DNA of 37,672 nt from positions 1-37,672 of the forward strand of contig NZZM01000029.1 of assembly GCA_002698705.1 (NCBI GenBank), written 5' to 3'. The stretch's first letter is position 1; each line of letters starts with the position of its first letter. Positions 32,239 through 37,672 of the stretch are shown here, one piece after another. The translations under genes and the position numbers were made by a program. The notes below the pieces were generated by a model, which did no database searches, was not told the origin of the DNA, and worked only from the letters and a program-made list of their open reading frames with translations. Source of the stretch: Formosa sp. GTDB taxonomy: Bacteria; Bacteroidota; Bacteroidia; Flavobacteriales; Flavobacteriaceae.

Positions 32239-33009
32239 TTGAAAACAACTTTCAAATTTGTATTGAATTCGATTCCAAGGCCTTGGCTCATATTAATTAG
32301 TGCTATAATTCAACCTTGTGTTGTTTTTTGGTATAAAGGAACGCGATATACAGATCCTATTGACAACCAAAGTTTCCGAAAGCTACTGCCTTATGGTTAT
32401 GAAAATTCAAGAGAAAATGTTCTCTCACCTTCCACATACTCCCTAGAAAGGCACCGGCTTTTATGGTTATTTTTAAAGACCAATACCGACTTCTTCACCA
32501 ATGCAAAAAAAGTACTTCATTTCGCTCCCGAACAGGCCTTTTTCAAGCGATTCAAAAAGATGAAAAACTTAGACTACACAACTACAGACTTAAATTCTCC
32601 AATCGCAGCTATAAAAGCCGATATTTGTGAACTTCCATTTGCTTCCAATAGCTTTGATTTTATTTTGTGTAATCATGTTCTAGAACACATCCCTGATGAT
32701 TTAAAAGCAATGCAAGAATTGTTTAGAGTAATGAAACCCGGCGGTATGGGCGTATTTCAAATTCCATTGGATATGAACCGCAAGACCACTTTTGAAGACG
32801 ACAGCATAACAGACCCAAAACAACGTGCCAAAATATTTCAACAATACGACCACGTTCGCATATACGGATTAGATTATTTTAAACGCTTAGAATCTTGTGG
32901 GTTTAAGGTTGAAAAAGTAGATTTTACCAAAACACTTTCAGAAGATGAAGTTTATAAATATTGCCTTAGTAAAGGCGAATTGATTCCCGTCGTTTACAAG
33001 ACTAATTAA
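32239..33009 (+). CDS. Class I SAM-dependent methyltransferase (Methyltransf_11-like)
   Basis: A 256-residue protein with the class I methyltransferase core in its second half. AKKVLHFAPEQAFFKRFK stands at motif I in a variant form (APE instead of GxGxG). Next come DYTTTDLNSP, KADICELPFASNSFDFILCNHVLEHIPDDLKAMQELFRVMKPGG and a closing strand. The substrate is unknown; the LEHIPDD and MKPGG motifs are those of generic Methyltransf_11. The start is TTG at 32239, 5 bases after DUF3050. Its 3' end overlaps the convergent apbE by 8 bases. Confidence 0.88.
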   Translation: MKTTFKFVLNSIPRPWLILISAIIQPCVVFWYKGTRYTDPIDNQSFRKLLPYGYENSRENVLSPSTYSLERHRLLWLFLKTNTDFFTNAKKVLHFAPEQAFFKRFKKMKNLDYTTTDLNSPIAAIKADICELPFASNSFDFILCNHVLEHIPDDLKAMQELFRVMKPGGMGVFQIPLDMNRKTTFEDDSITDPKQRAKIFQQYDHVRIYGLDYFKRLESCGFKVEKVDFTKTLSEDEVYKYCLSKGELIPVVYKTN

Positions 33010-33985
33010 CAGGGAATTTATTCAAAGATAGCATTTCAAATTCCTTGCTATTATTTTCAAAAATAATACAAGCCTTTAGTTCTGGATGCACAGATAAAAA
33101 AGCCTTAACCTTTTCTACTCCCATGGCCTGAAAAGCGGTAGCGTAGCCATCTGCCATCATACAATTCTCTGCTATAACTGATACACTTAAAATATTTGTT
33201 TTAGTTGGATAACCTGTTTTGGTATTTATAATGTGCGCATATCGTTTGCCATTTTCATCCGATTTAAACTTACGGTAAGTACCAGTGGTGGCCATCGCAC
33301 TATTTTTAAGCACAAACACCTTGTCATAGCTTTGTGTGCCATCAAAATTAGGGTTTTCAATCCCAACAGTCCAACCATTTTGTTTATCAATGTTGATGCC
33401 TTTGGTTCGTAGTTCACCTCCAATATTAATCATGTAATTTTCACTGGCTTTTGAGTCTAAAAATGCTGCTACTAAATCTACCGCATACCCTTTTGCAATG
33501 GCATTGAAATCGATATAGGGCTTGGGAACTGACTTAGTTAATATATTATTATTTAATCTAACTTTTTCAAATCCGACATATTGCATTAGGCTGTCAATTT
33601 TTAAACTGTCAAGTTTTGTTTTATATTCTTCCGATCCGAAATTCCATGCATTGACCAGCTTCCCTATGGTCGGGTCAAACACACCATCGGTTTGATTGTA
33701 TATTTTTTTAGCTGCTTTAAACACCTCCACAAAATAACTATCAACAACATCCAACTCGTGCTTATTTACTTTAGAGATATCAGAATTCGCTCGATAATTA
33801 GACATTGATTGGTTGATATCCTCGAATATACTGTCCAATGCCTTTTGATAGTTTTCATTTGCTTTAGCCGCATAGCTAACCTCGTAAAATGTCCCAAAGA
33901 TTGGCCCCTTTAATTTGGTATTTGTTAATTCGTTGTTGCAAGACACAAGCACAAGCAATGAAATTGTGAAATAATAGTTTTTCAT
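33002..33985 (-). CDS. apbE: FAD:protein FMN transferase (Nqr flavinylation)
   Basis: Transfers FMN from FAD onto a threonine of NqrB/NqrC. The 327 residues begin with a lipoprotein signal (YYFTISLLVLVSC|NN), so it is anchored on the periplasmic side, where the NqrC FMN lies. ApbE motifs are GTFYEVSY, a central IDFNAIAKGYAVDLVA, YMINIGGELRTKG, and the Mg-site region GYPTKTNILSVSVIAENCMMADGYATAFQAMG. It overlaps the preceding small gene by one base (TAATG) and shares the strand with the nqr genes, which fits its role. Confidence 0.96.
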   Translation of the reverse strand: MKNYYFTISLLVLVSCNNELTNTKLKGPIFGTFYEVSYAAKANENYQKALDSIFEDINQSMSNYRANSDISKVNKHELDVVDSYFVEVFKAAKKIYNQTDGVFDPTIGKLVNAWNFGSEEYKTKLDSLKIDSLMQYVGFEKVRLNNNILTKSVPKPYIDFNAIAKGYAVDLVAAFLDSKASENYMINIGGELRTKGINIDKQNGWTVGIENPNFDGTQSYDKVFVLKNSAMATTGTYRKFKSDENGKRYAHIINTKTGYPTKTNILSVSVIAENCMMADGYATAFQAMGVEKVKAFLSVHPELKACIIFENNSKEFEMLSLNKFPVN

Positions 33986-34362
33986 TAATTATAATTTATG
34001 TCAATTACTTGAATACCATTGTATTCAATGAGGTATTCTTCATTGATATAAATGGGCAGTTTATCACCTTCAGGATTTCCAATTCCTACGCCTGCATATA
34101 AAACTTTTGCATCTTTTTCGAATGCATGCTTTTTAAAAGTCTCCATCCAAACCACATCGTAATTGTTAGGGTTTTCTGGAAGTTTGACCACACGTACAAT
34201 CACAAAAAAATACTGACTGCTTTTATCAATACATACGAATTGGGGGTATTTTTTGAGTTTGCTGTTAATGGCTACAAATTCAAAACCACGAGACTCTAAA
34301 TCTTTTCCCACATGGTTCATTGCCAAATTGTGCATTTCTTGCTTGGAAAGTGGTTTACTCAT
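33985..34362 (-). CDS. Small conserved Nqr-associated protein, function unknown
   Basis: A 125-residue soluble protein, no signal peptide or TM. It starts MSKPLSKQEMHNLAMNHVGKDLE, with KYPQFVCIDKSSQYFFVIVRVV, VVWMETFKKHAFEKDAKVLYAGVGIGNPEG and a C-terminal EYLIEYNGIQVID. I recognise it as the protein that sits between nqrF and apbE in Flavobacteriaceae, sometimes labelled as an NqrF-like subunit, but it has none of NqrF's cofactor motifs. I use the ATG at 34362; the track's start at 34389 lies in the terminator hairpin. It has its own TATTTTTG box and overlaps apbE, so the pair may be a transcription unit of its own. Confidence 0.8.
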   Translation of the reverse strand: MSKPLSKQEMHNLAMNHVGKDLESRGFEFVAINSKLKKYPQFVCIDKSSQYFFVIVRVVKLPENPNNYDVVWMETFKKHAFEKDAKVLYAGVGIGNPEGDKLPIYINEEYLIEYNGIQVIDINYN

Positions 34363-34366
34363 GTTA

Positions 34367-34374
34367 CAAAAATA
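34367..34374 (-). promoter_or_regulatory. -7 box (TATTTTTG) inside the nqrF terminator tail
   Basis: On the minus strand TATTTTTG, a full TAnnTTTG match, overlaps the T-rich tail of the nqrF terminator and ends 4 bases before the ATG at 34362. A start at or next to the ATG is expected. Confidence 0.45.
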
Positions 34375-34378
34375 CAAA

Positions 34379-34401
34379 AAGCCCAACACAAGGTTGGGCT
34401 T
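34379..34401 (-). terminator. Rho-independent terminator after nqrF
   Basis: The minus strand forms a 9-bp stem AAGCCCAAC/GTTGGGCTT with a 5-base loop, followed by TTTGTATTTTT. It lies 23 bases after the nqrF stop. It should end or attenuate nqr transcription before the downstream small gene and apbE. Confidence 0.85.
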
Positions 34402-34424
34402 GATACGTTAATAGAATGGTAATT

Positions 34425-35735
34425 TTAGCCTCCAAAGTCATCAAAACGGATGTGCTCATCTGGAATCCCGAAGTCTTCACCCATTTTTTGGACCGCTTGA
34501 TTCATTAAAGGAGGGCCACAAAAATACAATTCGATATCCTCAGGAGTTTCGTGGTTGTTCAAGTAGTGTTCAATGACACAGTTGTGGATAAAGCCAGTAA
34601 AACCATCACCCGGTGCCTCAATATTTTCTTTCACTTTCCAATTGTCCTCTTCCATAGGCTCAGAGAGAGCGAGATAGAATTTAAAATTTGGAAATTCATT
34701 TTCCAATTGCTCAAAGTGATCTAGGTAAAATAATTCACGTTTAGAACGACCTCCATACCAATAGGTTACTTTTCGGCCTGTTTTAAGCGTTTTGAATAAA
34801 TGGTATAAATGTGAACGCATGGGTGCCATACCTGCACCACCGCCAACATAAAGCATTTCAGAATCACTTTCATTAATGAAAAATTCTCCGTAAGGGCCTG
34901 AAATTGTTACTTTATCACCTGGTTTCTGGGCAAAAATATAAGACGATGCAACCCCTGGATTGACATCCATCCAAACATTTTTAGAACGGTCCCAAGGTGG
35001 CGTCGCAATACGAACATTTAGCATGATTTCCCGGCCTTCTGCTGGATAAGAGGCCATCGAATAGGCACGTTCTACCGTTTCGTTGTTTTTCATCTTTAGA
35101 GGCCAAAGACCAAATTTATCCCATTCGGTTTTAAATTTATTAGGATCGTCATGCTCTTCAGGATGGGCTGTAATGTCAATGGCATCAAAATTAATTTCAC
35201 AGGGAGGGATTTCAATCTGAATATAACCCCCTGCTTTATAACCCATATCCTGTGGAATTTCAACAACAAACTCTTTAATAAAAGAGGCTACATTGTAGTT
35301 CCTAACGACTGTTGCTTCCCATTTTTTTATACCAAAAACTTCTTCTGGAATGGTGATTTCCATGTCTTGTTTTACCTTGACTTGACAAGATAAACGCGCA
35401 CCGTATTTTAATTCTTTTCTTGAAAAATGAGGCGTTTCTGTTGGTAGTGCCTCACCCCCACCCGACAACACATGACATTCACACTGAATGCAAGTGCCTC
35501 CACCACCGCATGCAGAGGGTAAAAATATTTTTTGATTCCCTAAGGTTGTTAATAAGGTACCTCCAGAAGCAACTTCTATTTCTCGCTTACCGTTGATCAT
35601 AATTTTAACAGGACCCGAAGGAGATAACTTTTGCTTTACAAATAGAAGTATACTAATTAAAAGTAAGGAAATCACTAAGAAAGCTACTACAGTAGCAATG
35701 ACAGTTCCGGTTGTTCCAGCAGCTAAAATAATCAT
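34425..35735 (-). CDS. nqrF: Na+-translocating NADH:quinone reductase subunit F
   Basis: Electron-entry subunit of Nqr: oxidises NADH and passes electrons through FAD and a 2Fe-2S centre. The 436 residues have one N-terminal TM helix (about 13-33). A ferredoxin domain follows with ligands C76, C82, C85 and C117 (CGGGGTCIQC ... LSC). The FAD motif is RAYSMASYP and the NADH-binding segment is YVGGGAGMAPMRSHL, ending ELYFCGPPLMNQAV. The C-terminal FDDFGG is typical. nqrE ends 1 base upstream. A strong terminator follows. Confidence 0.98.
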   Translation of the reverse strand: MIILAAGTTGTVIATVVAFLVISLLLISILLFVKQKLSPSGPVKIMINGKREIEVASGGTLLTTLGNQKIFLPSACGGGGTCIQCECHVLSGGGEALPTETPHFSRKELKYGARLSCQVKVKQDMEITIPEEVFGIKKWEATVVRNYNVASFIKEFVVEIPQDMGYKAGGYIQIEIPPCEINFDAIDITAHPEEHDDPNKFKTEWDKFGLWPLKMKNNETVERAYSMASYPAEGREIMLNVRIATPPWDRSKNVWMDVNPGVASSYIFAQKPGDKVTISGPYGEFFINESDSEMLYVGGGAGMAPMRSHLYHLFKTLKTGRKVTYWYGGRSKRELFYLDHFEQLENEFPNFKFYLALSEPMEEDNWKVKENIEAPGDGFTGFIHNCVIEHYLNNHETPEDIELYFCGPPLMNQAVQKMGEDFGIPDEHIRFDDFGG

Positions 35736-35736
35736 G

Positions 35737-36462
35737 TTAGTTTTCTGTTTTGGTAATATTTACAATTTCTTTTTCGTCTTTCAAGTCAGATTCAATTTCA
35801 ATCGTTTGGACTGTTTTAGTCGGATCAGCTGGAGCTTCATCACCTCCAGTTAACATGCCTCCAAAACTGAGAAATCCAATACCCATTAAACCCGTTACAA
35901 TAAATGTAATCCCAAGCCCTCTCAATGGACCAGGGATATTGGAATATCTAATTTTTTCACGAATGGAAGCAATCGCTAAGATGGCTAAGAACCATCCTAT
36001 CCCGGATGAAATACCATAATTTATTGCCAATCCTAAGGTTTCAATTTCACGGGATTGCATAAACAAGGAGCCACCTAAGATGGCACAGTTAACGGCAATT
36101 AATGGTAAAAATATCCCTAAAGAATTGTACAGCGAAGGTGAAAATTTTTCGACTATAATTTCCACCAATTGTACCATCGTTGCAATGGTCGCAATGAACA
36201 TGATAAAGGAAAGAAAACCTAAATCATAATCTACAAATTCTTCGCCCAACCAAGATAGCGCTCCAGGTTGCAACAAATATTGATCCAACAACCAATTTAA
36301 AGGAACCGTTATGGCAAGTACAAAAATAACTGCTGCACCCAATCCCACAGCCGTTGCAACTTTTTTAGAAACTGCTAAATAAGAGCACATGCCTAAGAAA
36401 ACAGCAAATACCATATTATCAATAAATATTGATTTAAAAAATAATTCGATGTGTTCTATCAT
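35737..36462 (-). CDS. nqrE: Na+-translocating NADH:quinone reductase subunit E
   Basis: Integral membrane subunit with about six TM helices, paired with NqrD around a shared intramembrane iron-sulfur centre. Cysteines are at residue 26 (LGMCSYLAV) and in AVNCAILGG, matching the two ligand positions of the family. The 241 residues exceed the about 200 of Vibrio NqrE. The extra part is an acidic, hydrophilic C-terminal tail of about 40 residues (GGDEAPADPTKTVQTIEIES...). nqrD lies 22 bases upstream, nqrF 1 base downstream. Confidence 0.97.
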   Translation of the reverse strand: MIEHIELFFKSIFIDNMVFAVFLGMCSYLAVSKKVATAVGLGAAVIFVLAITVPLNWLLDQYLLQPGALSWLGEEFVDYDLGFLSFIMFIATIATMVQLVEIIVEKFSPSLYNSLGIFLPLIAVNCAILGGSLFMQSREIETLGLAINYGISSGIGWFLAILAIASIREKIRYSNIPGPLRGLGITFIVTGLMGIGFLSFGGMLTGGDEAPADPTKTVQTIEIESDLKDEKEIVNITKTEN

Positions 36463-36484
36463 TGTGTTTTAATTTATTTACAAA

Positions 36485-37129
36485 TTAATCTTCAATTAAA
36501 GCTTTATTTCTACTGCGTTGTACCCAAATGATGAGCCCAACAATAATAAGTGCCATTGGAGGCATCAGCATAAATCCATTATTTTCATATCCGGTGGAGT
36601 AAAGCCCCGTTTTTTCTATGGGATCTCCCAATACTGGAATACCAAATAAAGTACCAGAACCTAAAAGCTCTCTAAAAAACCCAACAGCTAAAAGAATAAC
36701 AGCATAACCAAATGCGTTACCAATGCCATCTAAAAATGCTCTCCAAGGGCCGTTTCCGAGCGCAAAGGCTTCAAACCGTCCCATGATGATACAGTTGGTA
36801 ATGATAAGTCCAACAAACACCGACAATGTTTTACTAAGCTCGTATGCAAAGGCCTTTAAAACTTGATCTACAATAATAACCAAAGAAGCGACCACAATAA
36901 GTTGAACAATAATTCTAATTTTTGAAGGAATGATATTTCTGATTAGAGAAATTACAATATTACCAACGCCCATAACAAACAGCACAGCAATCCCCATAAC
37001 TAGGGAGGCTTTTAATTCTGCAGTAATTGCTAAGGCAGAACAAATTCCCAACACTTGAATCGTGATTGGGTTATTGTCCGCTAAGGGGTCAGTGATTAAC
37101 TTGACATCTTTTTTTGAAAGTAGTCCCAT
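36485..37129 (-). CDS. nqrD: Na+-translocating NADH:quinone reductase subunit D
   Basis: A 214-residue membrane subunit with about six TM helices. It has the family's cysteines at residue 30 (LGICSALAI) and in LIITNCIIMGRFEAFA, expected to share the Fe-S centre with NqrE. FLDGIGNAFGYAVILLAVGFFRELLGSGTLFG is the conserved C-terminal half. It starts at the ATG at 37129, one base after the nqrC stop. The operon order C-D-E-F is the usual one; A and B would lie beyond the window end. Confidence 0.97.
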   Translation of the reverse strand: MGLLSKKDVKLITDPLADNNPITIQVLGICSALAITAELKASLVMGIAVLFVMGVGNIVISLIRNIIPSKIRIIVQLIVVASLVIIVDQVLKAFAYELSKTLSVFVGLIITNCIIMGRFEAFALGNGPWRAFLDGIGNAFGYAVILLAVGFFRELLGSGTLFGIPVLGDPIEKTGLYSTGYENNGFMLMPPMALIIVGLIIWVQRSRNKALIED

Positions 37130-37130
37130 A

Positions 37131-37672
37131 TTAGTTCAATTGATTTTTTAAATTATTGAAGTAAGGTAAATACAACTTTAAATCGCTCTTAATCATTGCC
37201 GACACACCATCACCAGTGATAGTAGCCCCGGCTAGAGCATCTACTTCATAATCATCTTTAACAAGGTTCTTGGGGTCATTATTGCCCTTTGCCACTGTAA
37301 TGCCTTTAAAATCGCCACCAGAAGATAGTAATTTTTCACCAATAAAATCATCCATAAAATAACGCTGTTTGATATTGGCACCCAAGCCTGGTGTTTCAGC
37401 AGCGTGATCAAAAAAGACTCCTTGAACCACCATGTCTTCATCAAGAGCAACATAGCCCCAAATAGCATCCCATAGCCCTTTGCCACGAATGGGGATGATA
37501 TAATAGGATTGGCCTTCTTTTTCTCCAATAAAAAGTGGCAATGCCCTGGCGCCACCACTTTTAGCTTTGGCCTGTTCTTTTTTGACATTTATTTTGAAGG
37601 CTTTTGTACTTTCTTCTGCTGTACCATCAGAACTAATTATTAATTGTTTTGAGATGTATTTAGAAAATTCTG
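37131..37672 (-). CDS. nqrC: Na+-translocating NADH:quinone reductase subunit C, C-terminal part (cut by window end)
   Basis: The reading frame is open to base 37672, so the N-terminus with its TM helix is missing. The track's start at 37541 is an internal TTG: the frame continues upstream as KAFKINVKKEQAKAKSGGARALPLFIG. The domain reads GKGLWDAIWGYVALD, FDHAAETPGLGANI and the flavinylation motif DALAGATITGDGVSAMI, where the Thr of GAT should carry covalent FMN added by ApbE. The FMN domain faces the periplasm in Nqr. The overlapping ORF at 37241..37588 is a shadow. Confidence 0.96.
   Translation of the reverse strand, partial: EFSKYISKQLIISSDGTAEESTKAFKINVKKEQAKAKSGGARALPLFIGEKEGQSYYIIPIRGKGLWDAIWGYVALDEDMVVQGVFFDHAAETPGLGANIKQRYFMDDFIGEKLLSSGGDFKGITVAKGNNDPKNLVKDDYEVDALAGATITGDGVSAMIKSDLKLYLPYFNNLKNQLN

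Noticed and set aside
34363-34389. Longer start of the Nqr-associated small gene
   Set aside because: The extra codons lie in the nqrF terminator hairpin and the -7 box.
37241-37588. 115-residue minus-strand ORF at the window end
   Set aside because: Frame-shifted overlap with the true nqrC frame, which carries the DALAGATITG flavinylation motif.
1-37672. tRNA/rRNA genes, CRISPR arrays, IS elements, prophage, toxin-antitoxin or defence genes
   Set aside because: No cloverleaf, regularly spaced repeats, transposase or integrase motifs were seen on either strand; the window reads as ordinary core genome.

Overview
The window is AT-rich, densely packed bacterial chromosome, and everything readable points to a member of the Flavobacteriaceae (Bacteroidota), probably marine. 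The evidence is flavobacterial-type protein families (a NUDIX/pyrE/SRPBCC/birA/rsfS/ftsH order, DUF1573, DUF3050, a cysteine-free CT398-type protein), promoter-like TAnnTTTG boxes in place of E. coli -10 boxes, A-rich leaders without obvious Shine-Dalgarno sequences, several TTG/GTG starts, and a Na+-pumping NADH:quinone reductase (Nqr). No tRNA, rRNA, insertion sequence, prophage or CRISPR array was seen. No gene-free stretch exceeds 300 bases; the longest is 143 bases.

Layout. 1-6.9 kb: the 5' part of a NUDIX gene (minus), then pyrE, an SRPBCC protein, birA (minus), rsfS, ftsH, a LUD-domain gene, and a lipid run cdsA-psd-acyl-CoA-binding protein. 6.9-12.5 kb: valS (minus), a DUF1573 secreted protein, a class I aminotransferase and murB. 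12.5-19.4 kb: a small Cys-rich membrane protein, an ECF-type sigma factor overlapping an aberrant Nramp-like transporter, lipA, lpxK (minus), a NIF3-family protein with its coiled-coil partner, and a lipoprotein-like MsrA. 19.4-27.1 kb: a kynurenine-degradation cluster, kynU-kmo-RidA-ALDH-SDR-3HAO-ACMSD, ending in an overlapping O-methyltransferase. 27.1-33.0 kb: tatA and a carboxypeptidase-like-domain protein (minus), then pepE, gpmI, map, DUF3050 and a methyltransferase (plus). 33.0-37.7 kb (minus): nqrC (partial), nqrD, nqrE, nqrF, a terminator with an embedded promoter, a small conserved protein and apbE.

How the genes work together. The kynurenine cluster encodes conversion of kynurenine via 3-hydroxykynurenine, 3-hydroxyanthranilate, ACMS and 2-aminomuconate semialdehyde to 2-aminomuconate and then 4-oxalocrotonate. 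Tryptophan 2,3-dioxygenase and formamidase are not in the window. ApbE is expected to attach FMN to NqrC (and to NqrB, outside the window). CdsA and Psd make and use CDP-diacylglycerol-derived phospholipids, and the ACBP presumably supplies or buffers acyl-CoA.

The most interesting signals are proteins whose family-defining residues have been replaced: an SDR without its Tyr/Lys inside the kynurenine cluster, a 3HAO without its second iron site, an Nramp homologue without DPGN, and a zinc-ribbon protein without cysteines. A DUF3050 protein also shows a heme-oxygenase-like diiron ligand pattern. I did not find a wholly new multigene system that I can defend.
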